Source: Nonomuraea sp. NBC_00507 (GTDB lineage Bacteria > Actinomycetota > Actinomycetes > Streptosporangiales > Streptosporangiaceae). Taken from it: DNA of 64,000 nucleotides. A program made the position numbers and the translations under genes. The DNA lies in NCBI RefSeq assembly GCF_036013525.1, contig NZ_CP107853.1:11532001-11596000 (forward strand), read 5' to 3'. Within the stretch, counting starts at the first letter, position 1, and the number at the start of each line of letters is the position of its first letter. Below the pieces are notes generated by a model that saw nothing but the letters and a program-made list of their open reading frames with translations, ran no database searches and was not told the DNA's origin. Positions 47,080-56,523 of this stretch are shown here, piece after piece.

Positions 47080-48084
47080 ATGCCGCATTCCGACGACCTC
47101 CTCTGGGGAGCCGTAAGCGATCTCTCCCGTTTCGCGGCCCTGCTGACCATGGCCGAGCTGGGCCTGGCCGACCACCTGGCGCACGGCCCGCTCGACGGCG
47201 AGGAGCTGGCCAGGCGCTGCGGCGCGCACGCGCCTTCGCTGCGCCGGGTGCTGCGCGAGCTGGCGAGCCAGGACCTGATTCGTCCCGCCGGTCCTGACAC
47301 GTACGACCTCACCGAGCGAGGCGTCGCCCTGCGGTCCGACGCGCCGGACTCGGTCCGATCCTCGATCCGCATGCTCGGCGAGGAGGGCTTCTGGTACGCG
47401 CTGGGCATGCTCCCCGCCACGGTGCGCGACGGCAGCTCGGCCTTCGTGAAGCGCTACGGCCACCTCTACGACCACCTGGCCAAGAACCCGTCGTCGAGCG
47501 GCCTGTTCGACGACTACATGAGGCGCCGGGCCGTCCCCCTCACCGAGGGCCTGGCCAAACGCTACGCCTTCCCCGCCACCGCGACCATGGTCGACGTGGC
47601 CGGCGGCAAGGGCCACATCCTGGCCACGGTCCTGCACGCCAACCCGCAGATGCGGGGCATCCTGTTCGATCTGGAGCACGTGACCGCCCACGCCGCGCGC
47701 ACGCTGGCCGCGGCGGGCCTGTCGGACCGGGCGGAGGTCGTCGCGGGTGACTTCTTCGCCTCGGTCCCGGCCGGCGGCGACGTCTACCTGCTGGCCAGTG
47801 TGCTGCACAACTGGGACGACGAGGACGCCGTCAAGATCCTGCGCAACGTCCGCCAGGCCATGAACCCGGGCGGTCGCGTCCTGGTCCTCGAGGTGGTGTT
47901 GCCCGACGACGAGGCGCCGCATCTGGGCAAGGACATCGACCTGCGGATGCTGGCGATCTTCAACGGGGGCGCGGAGCGCAGCCGCGACGAATACGCGGCG
48001 CTGCTCGGCCGGGCGGATCTGGCGATCGGCGAGGTCATCGAGATGGGCTCCGGGGCGAGCCTCATCGAGGCCGGTCCCCGCTGA
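47080..48084 (+). CDS. O-methyltransferase family 2 (module A)
   Basis: 334 residues. A winged-helix dimerisation region (residues 1-90, RFAALLTMAELGLADHL) precedes the SAM domain with TMVDVAGGKGHILATVL. The general-base region VYLLASVLHNWDDEDAVKIL is intact. The fold is that of small-molecule O-methyltransferases (acetylserotonin/hydroxyneurosporene type). The ATG at 47080 has a GGAAGGATTC site. It is 17 bp after the permease stop, so it is in the importer operon, which suggests that the imported compound or its product is methylated. Confidence 0.88.
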   Translation: MPHSDDLLWGAVSDLSRFAALLTMAELGLADHLAHGPLDGEELARRCGAHAPSLRRVLRELASQDLIRPAGPDTYDLTERGVALRSDAPDSVRSSIRMLGEEGFWYALGMLPATVRDGSSAFVKRYGHLYDHLAKNPSSSGLFDDYMRRRAVPLTEGLAKRYAFPATATMVDVAGGKGHILATVLHANPQMRGILFDLEHVTAHAARTLAAAGLSDRAEVVAGDFFASVPAGGDVYLLASVLHNWDDEDAVKILRNVRQAMNPGGRVLVLEVVLPDDEAPHLGKDIDLRMLAIFNGGAERSRDEYAALLGRADLAIGEVIEMGSGASLIEAGPR

Positions 48085-48132
48085 GCGAGGGCCTCCGGCG
48101 TGATCGTCAGGGTGTCCTGGCGCCGCCGGGGG

Positions 48133-48720
48133 CTAACCGCCCCAGCCCGGCACGGCCATCCGCACGGTGAGCGCGTGCTCGACGAGGTTGATCAACGTGC
48201 TCTTCACCGAGTCCTTCTTGCGGGCGTCGAGCCGCACCAGCGGGATGTGCGGCGCCAGGGTCAGGGCATCGCGCACCTCGGTGTCGCTGTGCGGATATTG
48301 GCCGTCCCAGCCGTTGACGCCCACGATGAACGGCAGCTGCGCTTCTTCGAAATAGTCGATCGCCGGAAAACTGTCGGCAAGACGGCGGGTGTCCACCAGT
48401 ACGACGGCGCCGATCGCGCCGCGCACCAGGTCGTCCCACATGAACCAGAACCGGTGCTGTCCAGGCGTGCCGAACAGATAAAGGATCAGGTCACGATCGA
48501 GGGAGACCCGGCCGAAGTCCATCGCGACGGTGGTGGTCGACTTCAGCGGCGTCATGCCGAGGTCGTCGATCCCCGCCGAGGCGTCGGTCATCACCGCCTC
48601 CGTCGTCAACGGCATGATCTCCGACACCGCACCGACGAACGTCGTCTTGCCCACCCCGAAACCTCCAGCCACCACGATCTTCGTCGAGGTGAGGCCGGGG
48701 CTAGAGCCTGCGAAGTCCAC
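48133..48720 (-). CDS. cvnD: conservon GTPase CvnD (module B)
   Basis: 195 residues, the same domains as module A's copy (GGFGVGKTTFVGAVS and LYLFGTPGQHRFWFMW). The eight differences sit mainly on the surface in the C-terminal half. It overlaps cvnC by 20 bp. The near-identity suggests the two GTPases can act with each other's partners. Confidence 0.93.
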   Translation of the reverse strand: MDFAGSSPGLTSTKIVVAGGFGVGKTTFVGAVSEIMPLTTEAVMTDASAGIDDLGMTPLKSTTTVAMDFGRVSLDRDLILYLFGTPGQHRFWFMWDDLVRGAIGAVVLVDTRRLADSFPAIDYFEEAQLPFIVGVNGWDGQYPHSDTEVRDALTLAPHIPLVRLDARKKDSVKSTLINLVEHALTVRMAVPGWGG

Positions 48721-49114
48721 TGAGCACCCTTTCGAGCAGATTAACGTCGGGCCGTCCGGCGTCCAGCTGTGGCTGGTGCACGCGGACCAGGCCTTCGGCC
48801 GCCATGTCAGCGATCAGCACGCGTGCCACGCCGAGGGGGATCCGCAGCAGGGCCGACACCTCCGCCACGGACCGGACCTGCCGGCACAGTTGACTGATCG
48901 CCTGGTACTCCGGCGTGATATGCGAGAACTCCCGGTGCTCGGCCGTGGCCGAGGACACCAGAGCCTCCATCGCCAGTTTGACCCGCGGCGCCGTCCGTCC
49001 ACCTGTCACCGCGTACGGACGGACGGGCGAAGCGGGGTCAGGGTTCAGCTGCGACTGGGCCTGTGGCTCTGGCGGGGACGCCCATTCGCGGCTGGTCCAT
49101 CGTGGGTCTGTCAC
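48701..49114 (-). CDS. cvnC: conservon DUF742 protein CvnC (module B)
   Basis: 137 residues. DUF742 core PYAVTGGRTAPRVKLAMEAL then LLRIPLGVARVLIADMAAEG. The N-terminal tail differs from module A's copy (no WNSGG repeat). The GTG at 49114 has an AGGTGA site 8 bases before it, as in module A; a longer in-frame start at 49141 is rejected. Confidence 0.9.
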   Translation of the reverse strand: MTDPRWTSREWASPPEPQAQSQLNPDPASPVRPYAVTGGRTAPRVKLAMEALVSSATAEHREFSHITPEYQAISQLCRQVRSVAEVSALLRIPLGVARVLIADMAAEGLVRVHQPQLDAGRPDVNLLERVLSGLRRL

Positions 49115-49121
49115 GTGTACA

Positions 49122-49544
49122 TCACCTGGTCTGGCTGGCACGCAGCTCCGCGCGCACAGCCGGAGTCAGCACCTGACCGGCGCGGTCGACCATCAGTGTC
49201 ATCTGGTACGCCACCAGACCCATGTCGCAGTCCGGGGCGGCCAGCACCGCCAGGCACGAGCCGTCACTGATCGACATGATCAGCATGAGCCCGCGCTGCA
49301 TCTCCACGATCGTCTGATTGACCGCACCGCCCTCGAACACCCTGGCCGCCCCCTGCGTCAGGCTCACCAGCCCCGACGCGATGGCGGCCAGCTGATCAGC
49401 CCGGTCGGCCGGGAAACCCGACGAGGCCGCCAGTGGCAACCCGTCAGATGAGACGACCACCGCATGCGCGACACCCGGGACCGTACTGACGAAATCGGTG
49501 ATCAGCCAGTCGACCCCGCGTGCCGCATGGCTCAAATCGTTCAT
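49122..49544 (-). CDS. cvnB: conservon roadblock/LC7 protein CvnB (module B)
   Basis: 140 residues, identical to module A's CvnB except Ser for Ala in LMLIMSISDG. The ATG overlaps the cvnA stop directly (ATGA), with GGAGGGAG upstream, and there are no mini-ORFs here. Confidence 0.95.
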   Translation of the reverse strand: MNDLSHAARGVDWLITDFVSTVPGVAHAVVVSSDGLPLAASSGFPADRADQLAAIASGLVSLTQGAARVFEGGAVNQTIVEMQRGLMLIMSISDGSCLAVLAAPDCDMGLVAYQMTLMVDRAGQVLTPAVRAELRASQTR

Positions 49545-52465
49545 GCTCCCTCCTCCCTGTCGTCGTTCCGCGGGCCAGAGGTGAACGCCGCCCTGCCCTC
49601 GTGGATGTCATCGCGTGCCGCACGGAAGCCCTGCTGGAAGCTGGAGAGCCGGTTGCGCACCCGGTCCGGGGACACCGACGGCATCGGCGTGACGCCCTTC
49701 GGCGCCGACGAGGTGTCGGCCGAGCCGGGCACCAGGTTGGCCTTGGGCACCCGCTTGGGCAGCCCCGCCGCCGTCGATTCACCACGCGCCGGCTCCACAA
49801 CCGCCTCCGCAGCGCTCCAGCCCTCGTCCGCCTTGGTGGAGCTCCAGCTCTTGTCCCGCCCGAACCAGGCGGACTCCACGGCGGCGAAGATCGGCAGGTA
49901 GTCGTCGCCCGCGGACGCGGGCGGGACGGACGGCATGGGGCCGGTGGCCGCCGGTTCGCCGTCGGTGAACTCGAACCCCGGCCGCTGCGGCGGCATCGTG
50001 TCTCCGCCGCTCCAGCCGGGCACGGACCGCTTGGGGAGGCTGCTGCCGTTCCAGCCCGCGTTGCGCGGCGGGGACCAGACGTCGGAGCTGTCGTAGCCGC
50101 CGGCGCCGCGCGGCTCGGCGGACCAGGCCCCGGCGTCGGGCTGCCACTGGGTCGGCGGGGCCGGCCAGCCGCCCGGCCCGGCGTTCGACGGGAAGGAGGG
50201 GTGGCCTGGGCCCATCTGGTAGGCGGACTCCGGCCAGTCCGTGGCGGGCGGCGCGGGATGCGGTCCCGAGTACGGCTCCTCCCTGCCGCCCCCCGCGCCG
50301 GAGAAGGCGAGCGGAGGGTCGCCCGCCAAGGCAGGCGGCCGGCCGAACGCGGGCGGCTGGTCACCGCCCGCAGCGGGCGACTGTGCGAACGGCGAAGGCG
50401 GGTCACCGGGGAAGACGGCCGGCGGGTTGTAGGACGGCGGCTGGTTGCCGCTGTAGGACGGCTGGCCGGGGAAGGTCGGCGCCTGGGAGCCGAGCATGTT
50501 CTCCGGGATGAGCACCATCGCGGTCAGCCCACCGGAGCTGTGCGGGCGCAGCTGCACCCGGATGCCGTGGCGGTGCGCCAGCCTGGCGACCACGAACAGG
50601 CCCATCCGGCGCGAGACCGACACATCGACGCTCGGCGCGTCGGTCAGCCGCTCGTTGGACTGGACCAGCTCCTCCTGCGTCATGCCGATGCCGGAGTCGG
50701 TGATCGACAACATCACGCCGCCGCCGTCGATCCTGCTGCCTGACACCGTCACCCGGGTCTCGCGCGGCGAGAACGACAACGCGTTCTCCACCAGCTCGGC
50801 GAGCAGGTGGATGACGTCGTTGACGGCCTGTCCCGCCACCGAGACGCCGTCGGGCACCTGCAGCACGACGCGCTCGTAGTTCTCGACCTCCGACAGCGAG
50901 GCCCGCGCCACGTCGACCAGCTTCACCGGCTGGCTCCACCGGCGCGGCGGGTCCTGGCCGGCCAGGACCAGCAGGTTCTCGCTGTTGCGCCGCATGCGGG
51001 TGGCCAGGTGGTCGAGCTTGAACAGGTTCCCGAGCCGCTGCTCGTCCTGTTCGCCCTGCTCCAAGCCGTCGATCAGGGTGATCTGCCGCTCGACCAGCGT
51101 CTGGCTGCGCCGCGACAGGTTCACGAACATCGCGTTGACGTTGCTGCGCAGCCGCGCCTCCTCGCCGGCCAGCCGCACGGCCTCGCGGTGCACCTCGTCG
51201 AACGCCCGCGCCACCTCGCCGATCTCGTCATGGGTGTTCACGCCGATCGGGACGACCGGGCCGACCGTGCCCTCGCCGCTCTCACGCAGCTGCTGCACGG
51301 TCTCGGGCAGGCGATGCCCGGCGATGTCGAGTGCCTCGTGGCGCAGCTTGCGCAGCGGCCTGATGAGCGAGCGGGCGATGAGCGAGATGATCGCGACCAC
51401 CACGAGCAGCAGGACCAGGATGAGCCCCCCGGAGATCAGCGCCGAGCGGTTGGCGCCTTCCTCCAGGGTCCGGGCCCGCAGGATCACCGAGGACGCCAGT
51501 TCCTTCTCCACGCTGCGCAGTGCGTCGATCTTGCCGGTGCTGACCTCGAACCATGTGGCCACGTCCTTGTTGGCCGGCACGCCGATGCTCAGCTCCTTGC
51601 CCTCGGCCGACTGCGCCATGGCACGCAATCGGAACAGGTCCGTCTGGTCCACGTCCCGGCCGACCACGGTGTTGCGGTAGAGCTCCAGCTGCTCGAGGTT
51701 GGCCAGGGTGCCGAAGAGCGTCTCCTCACTCTCCTCGCGCGACTTGGCGTCGGTGAGCGCGTCGAACTCGCCGCTGTCGAAGCCCTTCTTGTCCAGCGCG
51801 CTGGCCAGGATGCCGCGTTGCTTGGACGCCTGCTCCTTGGCGCGGGCGATCGCGGCCGTCGAGCTGGCGCTGTCGGAGACCTGGTCGTCGACCGCTACCT
51901 GGCCGACCTGGTCGTGGAACTGCAGAAGGGCCGCGATGATCTGCGAGTACTTCTGGATCATCGGCAGCGGCTGGATCTTCCCGTTGACGGCCGTGTCGCG
52001 CAGCGTCGGGATCTCCTCCAGACGCCGCAGCACCGGCCGCACGGCCTCGGCGTGGGTGTCGGTGATCGCCTGCGCCCGGTTCTTGGCCTCCTCGATGAGC
52101 GCGTTCACCCGGCTGTAGGTGGTGCGGAGCTGGGCCTCGCGGTTCTCGGGGCGGCCTTGGGCGATCCAGAGGGCGCTCTCGTCACGTTCGAAGGACAGCT
52201 CGTGGGTGACCGCCCCGAGCTGCTCGCTGACCTCGGCGACCTCTCGAAGGGTCTGGTAGGTGCTGGCGTCGTTGAGCGAGGTGATCACGTTCAGCCCGCC
52301 GAGGCCCACGGCCACGGCCGTGGGAACGACGATCAGCGCGATGAGGCGCGACCGCACGTGCCAGTTGCCCAGCCCGAACCTGCCAGACGACGATGCGGCA
52401 GGCCGTCGCTTCTGGTGCGCGCGCGGCTCGCGGTCGGCGGAAGCTTCAGCGCTCTGCGTTCTCAC
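49541..52465 (-). CDS. cvnA: conservon sensor histidine-kinase-like protein CvnA (module B)
   Basis: 974 residues. Same order as module A's: membrane segment about 42-62, a diverged NIT-like sensor region, second membrane segment near 370, HAMP, dimerisation and HATPase domains (ELVENALSFSPRE, DSGIGM) and a Pro/Gly/Ser-rich tail with the LPKRVPKANLVPGS block. The cytoplasmic core is nearly identical to module A's but the sensor region is not, so each probably answers a different signal through similar output. The start is the GTG at 52465. Confidence 0.92.
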   Translation of the reverse strand: MRTQSAEASADREPRAHQKRRPAASSSGRFGLGNWHVRSRLIALIVVPTAVAVGLGGLNVITSLNDASTYQTLREVAEVSEQLGAVTHELSFERDESALWIAQGRPENREAQLRTTYSRVNALIEEAKNRAQAITDTHAEAVRPVLRRLEEIPTLRDTAVNGKIQPLPMIQKYSQIIAALLQFHDQVGQVAVDDQVSDSASSTAAIARAKEQASKQRGILASALDKKGFDSGEFDALTDAKSREESEETLFGTLANLEQLELYRNTVVGRDVDQTDLFRLRAMAQSAEGKELSIGVPANKDVATWFEVSTGKIDALRSVEKELASSVILRARTLEEGANRSALISGGLILVLLLVVVAIISLIARSLIRPLRKLRHEALDIAGHRLPETVQQLRESGEGTVGPVVPIGVNTHDEIGEVARAFDEVHREAVRLAGEEARLRSNVNAMFVNLSRRSQTLVERQITLIDGLEQGEQDEQRLGNLFKLDHLATRMRRNSENLLVLAGQDPPRRWSQPVKLVDVARASLSEVENYERVVLQVPDGVSVAGQAVNDVIHLLAELVENALSFSPRETRVTVSGSRIDGGGVMLSITDSGIGMTQEELVQSNERLTDAPSVDVSVSRRMGLFVVARLAHRHGIRVQLRPHSSGGLTAMVLIPENMLGSQAPTFPGQPSYSGNQPPSYNPPAVFPGDPPSPFAQSPAAGGDQPPAFGRPPALAGDPPLAFSGAGGGREEPYSGPHPAPPATDWPESAYQMGPGHPSFPSNAGPGGWPAPPTQWQPDAGAWSAEPRGAGGYDSSDVWSPPRNAGWNGSSLPKRSVPGWSGGDTMPPQRPGFEFTDGEPAATGPMPSVPPASAGDDYLPIFAAVESAWFGRDKSWSSTKADEGWSAAEAVVEPARGESTAAGLPKRVPKANLVPGSADTSSAPKGVTPMPSVSPDRVRNRLSSFQQGFRAARDDIHEGRAAFTSGPRNDDREEGA

Positions 52466-52983
52466 TTGCCTTCGCTACCTCTCGCCCCGGGAGGGGAATT
52501 CTCGGTGACCATGCAGGTAAATGCACGTGGGGCAATATGTACGTCGAGATAAGCGCCATTTGAGCACACGGGTTAGCTAGGGCCAACCACCAATAGTGCC
52601 CCGATGAGGTGTTTATCCCTGATTGTCCGAAAAATTGGACTGAATCGGTAGACCACCATCTATCTGGGAAAACACCCAATATCAAGCGTCCCAAGAGCCA
52701 CTTCAGCCCCAGAGAACGCAGAGCGAGATCTGTCCCAGCAGTAACGGAGGTCCCGTCGACACCACCTTTCCCAAAATGGACAAACACTCAGTTTCTTACA
52801 TCTCGTCAAAATTTCACGATATAGCGACAAACGGGCATTGCAACCACAAGTGTTATCTTCGCCATAATGACCACCAATTTGGTGCTACGGTCAATCCCTG
52901 TTGTGCGTCAGGCACACAACCCCGGCAGCAGAAACCGCCCGGTCCCCCTCACCCCCCGGCTCCATCTGAAGGGAGTCCCTGAC
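52466..52983. promoter_or_regulatory. divergent control region of module B
   Basis: 518 bp, AT-rich in its central part. ATATAGCGACAAA (52819-52831) matches the motif of module A with one difference. GTTGTG and CACAAC arms form an inverted repeat near 52899-52920. GGGAG gives the ribosome site of the binding-protein gene. No gene is supported inside. Confidence 0.5.
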
Positions 52984-53982
52984 ATGAGGCTTGGCCATCC
53001 CGCCAGGGCCGCCATCATCGGATTAGCTTTGACACTCGGCGCCGTCGCGTGCAGCACGGGCGGCTCCCCTACTGCCAGCGCGCCACCATCCGCCACCGCC
53101 GGTGGCCTGGAGAAGACGAAGATCAAGATCGCCACACTGCCGGCGATCGACAGCGCGGCCATCTACGTCGCCATCGACCAGAAGCTCTTCGAGAAGGAGG
53201 GGCTGGAGGTCACCCCGCAGGTCGTCCAGGCCGCGCCCGAGGCCATCCCCATGTTGCTGAACGGCGAGATCGACGCCATGTTCGGCAACTACGTGTCCAT
53301 GTTCGCCGCCCACGACAAGGGTTCGCTCAAGCTGCGGATCCTGGCCGAGGGCTCGCGGGCCGCCCCTGACTCGCTGAGCATCATGGCCCTGCCCGACTCG
53401 CCCATCAAGACGGCCAAGGACCTCGAAGGCAAGACGATCAACGTGAACGTCCTGCGGAACTTCCAGGAGCTGGCCCTCACCCAGGTGCTCAAGGCCAACA
53501 ACGTCGACCCCGCCTCGATCAAGTACGTCCCGGTGACGTTCCAGAACATCATGACCTCGTGGAAAGGCGGCCAGATCGACGCCGCCTACCTGGGCGAGCC
53601 CATGGTCACGGCGGCCACGGCCTCGATGGGCGCACGCAAGATCCTCGACCCGGCCTCCGGCCCCGCGGCCGAGTTCCCGATCTCCGGATACGTCAGCACC
53701 CAGGAGTGGTACGACAAGAACCCGAAGGTCGCGGCGGCGTTCCAGCGGGCCATCCACAACGCGGCCAAGCTGATGGAGAACAACCGCGAGGCGGTGGCCA
53801 AGGTGCTGCCGACCTTCACCCAGATCGACGCGGCCACCGCGGCCACCGTCACGTTCCCGTACTTCTCCAGCAACGACAACCCGGTCCGGCTGCAACGCGT
53901 GGCCGACTGGATGCTGGAGGCCAAGTGGCTCGGCAAGGCGATCGAGGTCAAGTCCCTCATGTCGCCGACGACCTCCGGGTGA
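52984..53982 (+). CDS. NrtA/SsuA/TauA-type binding lipoprotein (module B)
   Basis: 332 residues. The signal is MRLGHPARAAIIGLALTLGA, with lipobox AVAC and Cys23. The mature part has YVAIDQKLFEKEGLEVTPQV and GQIDAAYLGEPMVTAA. It belongs to the same class as module A's protein but is clearly diverged. The ATG at 52984 is preferred to upstream starts because the lipoprotein signal begins there. Ligand unknown. Confidence 0.9.
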   Translation: MRLGHPARAAIIGLALTLGAVACSTGGSPTASAPPSATAGGLEKTKIKIATLPAIDSAAIYVAIDQKLFEKEGLEVTPQVVQAAPEAIPMLLNGEIDAMFGNYVSMFAAHDKGSLKLRILAEGSRAAPDSLSIMALPDSPIKTAKDLEGKTINVNVLRNFQELALTQVLKANNVDPASIKYVPVTFQNIMTSWKGGQIDAAYLGEPMVTAATASMGARKILDPASGPAAEFPISGYVSTQEWYDKNPKVAAAFQRAIHNAAKLMENNREAVAKVLPTFTQIDAATAATVTFPYFSSNDNPVRLQRVADWMLEAKWLGKAIEVKSLMSPTTSG

Positions 53983-54794
53983 GCGCTCAGACCTTGGCCC
54001 GCGCCCGCCCGGCCGGGACCGCCACAAGGTGGTCGCGCCGGGCGGCCGGAGCCCTCGCCTTCGCCGCGCTGATCGAGCTGCTCAGCCGGACCGGCCTGGT
54101 CTCCTCCGAGTACCTGCCGCCCGTCACGGAGATCGCCGGGCGGGGCATGGCGCTCGTGTTCGACCCGGCCTTCCGCGGGCACGCCCTGACGAGCCTGCTC
54201 GCCTGGGCCATGGGGCTCGGCATCGCGGCGTTGATCGCCGTTCCGCTGGGCCTGCTGCTCGGCAGCGTGCCGATCATCGACGCCGCGTCCCGCTCGGTCG
54301 TGGAGTTCCTGCGGCCGATCCCGTCCGTCGCGCTGATCCCGCTGGTGGCGCTCATGATCGGCACAGGTCTGCAGCTGCGCGTCACGCTCGTGGTCTACGC
54401 CTCGCTGTGGCCCATCCTCTACAACACGATGTACGGCCTGCGCGGCGTGGACCCGCTGGCCAAGGAATCGCTCAGGTCGTACGGCTTCGGCCCGTTGTCC
54501 GTGCTCCTGCGGGTCTCGCTGCCGTCGTCGGCACCCTTCATCATGACCGGTTTCCGGCTGGCCACCGGGGTGGCGCTGATCCTGACCGTGAGCACCGAGA
54601 TCGTGGCCGGCCGGGGTGAGGGCATCGGCGTGTTCATCTTCTTCGCCGGCATCGCCATGCCCGCGCGGATGACCGACATCCTGGCCGGGGCGTGCTGGGT
54701 GGGGCTGTTCGGGGTCGCGGTGAACGCGTTGCTGGTCGCGGCCGAGCGGCTGGCGTTCCGCTGGCATCACGCGCGGTTGGGAGAGCCGGGATGA
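53979..54794 (+). CDS. ABC importer permease 1 (module B)
   Basis: 271 residues. EFLRPIPSVALIPLVALMIG and DPLAKESLRSYGFGPLSVLLRVSLP match module A's permease. The start is the GTG at 53979 in a GTGA overlap with the binding-protein stop. A longer open frame inside the previous gene is rejected. Confidence 0.9.
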   Translation: MSAQTLARARPAGTATRWSRRAAGALAFAALIELLSRTGLVSSEYLPPVTEIAGRGMALVFDPAFRGHALTSLLAWAMGLGIAALIAVPLGLLLGSVPIIDAASRSVVEFLRPIPSVALIPLVALMIGTGLQLRVTLVVYASLWPILYNTMYGLRGVDPLAKESLRSYGFGPLSVLLRVSLPSSAPFIMTGFRLATGVALILTVSTEIVAGRGEGIGVFIFFAGIAMPARMTDILAGACWVGLFGVAVNALLVAAERLAFRWHHARLGEPG

Positions 54795-55639
54795 AAGCCA
54801 CGGCAGAGGTCGCCACGTTCGCGACCAGGACCACGTTCGCGCGACGCAAGGGCGTGCGGACGGCGGCGTTCCGCTGGCTGGTGCTCGTCGTGCTGATCGT
54901 GGTCTGGGAGACCGCCACCAGGGCGGCGGGCAGCCCGTTCTTCCCGGCGCCCAGCATGATCGTGGCGCGGATGCACACGATGTGGTTCTCCGGGCCGCCC
55001 GCCACGGTGTTCCTGACCGACGCGGCCATCGAGAACATCCTGCCGAGCCTCGGCCGGATGACCGCCGGGTTCATCGGCGGCGCGCTGGCCGGCGTCGTGC
55101 TCGGGCTGGCGGTGGGGCTGTCCGCGCGGGTGTACGACTATCTCGACGGGGTGCTGCAGTTCCTGCGGGCGATCCCGCCTCCCGCGCTGGTCAGCGTGTT
55201 CCTGGTGTTCGGGTTCGGGCTGCGGATGCAGCTGGCGTTCATCATGTTCAGCATCCTGTGGCCGGTGCTGCTCAACACCGCCGACGGCGCCCGCTCGGTG
55301 GAGCCCATGCACCTGCAGACGTGCCAGGTGTTCCGGCTGACGCGGGCCCAGCGGCTGCGCCTGGTGATCCTGCCGTCGGCGTTGCCCAAGATGTTCGCCG
55401 GGCTGCGGCTGGCCCTGTCGCTGTCCTTGATCGTCATGGTGTTCTCCGAACTGCTGCCGGGCACCACGAACGGCATCGGATTCCAGATCACCTTCGCCAA
55501 GGACCAGACCGACCCCTTGTCCATGTGGGCCGGGATCGTGCTGCTCGGGGTGCTCGGCTACCTCCTGAACGAACTGTTCCTCATCGTGGAGCGCCGGGTG
55601 CTCGGCTGGCACCACTCCGCCCAGCGACTCACGGAGTAG
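54791..55639 (+). CDS. ABC importer permease 2 (module B)
   Basis: 282 residues with a 40-residue basic N-terminal tail before the first membrane segment. FLRAIPPPALVSVFLVFGFGLRMQ and TCQVFRLTRAQRLRLVILPSALP are the family blocks. The ATG at 54791 overlaps the previous TGA (ATGA). It pairs with permease 1. Confidence 0.9.
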   Translation: MKATAEVATFATRTTFARRKGVRTAAFRWLVLVVLIVVWETATRAAGSPFFPAPSMIVARMHTMWFSGPPATVFLTDAAIENILPSLGRMTAGFIGGALAGVVLGLAVGLSARVYDYLDGVLQFLRAIPPPALVSVFLVFGFGLRMQLAFIMFSILWPVLLNTADGARSVEPMHLQTCQVFRLTRAQRLRLVILPSALPKMFAGLRLALSLSLIVMVFSELLPGTTNGIGFQITFAKDQTDPLSMWAGIVLLGVLGYLLNELFLIVERRVLGWHHSAQRLTE

Positions 55640-55738
55640 GATCAGCGCCCTGAACAGGTTTACCTGACCGACATGTCCAGCTTTCCCTGCTCCGCTACAG
55701 TCTTGTGCTGATGCCGGTCCCGCCCCCCAAGGAACTCC

Positions 55739-56512
55739 ATGCTCGAGATAGACAACCTCTCCCACGTCTACGGCGGCGGTAGCCCGAACGCGCACCACGC
55801 CATCGAAGGCCTCAACCTGAGCGTCGCCGCGGGCGAGCTGCTGTGCATCGTCGGGCCGTCGGGCTGCGGGAAGTCGACGCTGCTGCGGTCGATCGCCGGC
55901 CTGATCACGCCGACGGGCGGCGAGGTCAAGGTCGAGGGCAATCTCGTGCGCCAGACGCCGGACAACCTGGCCGTGGTCTTCCAGGACTACAGCCGCTCGT
56001 TGTTCCCGTGGATGTCGGTGGCCGACAACGTGGCCCTGCCGCTGCGCCGCAGGCGCATGGACAAGAAGGCGCGCCGCGAGGCCGCCCTGGAGGCGCTGGA
56101 GTCGGTGGGGCTGTCGGGCGCGGAGCGCAAATACCCGTTCCAGCTGTCGGGCGGCATGCAGCAGCGGGTGGCGATCGCGCGGGCGCTGGCGTACCGGCCG
56201 TCGTTGTTGCTCATGGACGAGCCGTTCGGCTCGGTGGACGCACAGACCAGGGAGGACCTGGAAGACCTGGTGCTCAAGGTGCGCGGCCACCACCAGATGA
56301 CGATCGTGCTCATCACGCACGACATCGACGAGAGCGTCTACGTCGGCGACCGCGTGGTGGTGTTGTCCAAGGCCCCCGCGCACGTGGTCGGCGACCTCAA
56401 GGTGGACCTGCCTGGGCCCCGCGACCAGATCTCCACCCGCGAGCACCCCGACTTCGTGCACCTGCGCGCCGAGGTCGGCCGCCTGGTCCGCGGCCACGCG
56501 GCCGCCGTCTGA
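55739..56512 (+). CDS. ABC importer ATP-binding protein (module B)
   Basis: 257 residues of the SsuB/TauB class. Walker A is GPSGCGKSTLL, the signature LSGGMQQR, Walker B LLMDEPFGSVD and the H-loop LITHDIDE. It follows permease 2 by 99 bp. It is the only ATPase of this class in the two modules, so it may also serve the module A permeases. Confidence 0.93.
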   Translation: MLEIDNLSHVYGGGSPNAHHAIEGLNLSVAAGELLCIVGPSGCGKSTLLRSIAGLITPTGGEVKVEGNLVRQTPDNLAVVFQDYSRSLFPWMSVADNVALPLRRRRMDKKARREAALEALESVGLSGAERKYPFQLSGGMQQRVAIARALAYRPSLLLMDEPFGSVDAQTREDLEDLVLKVRGHHQMTIVLITHDIDESVYVGDRVVVLSKAPAHVVGDLKVDLPGPRDQISTREHPDFVHLRAEVGRLVRGHAAAV

Positions 56513-56523
56513 GAAGGGGCCGC

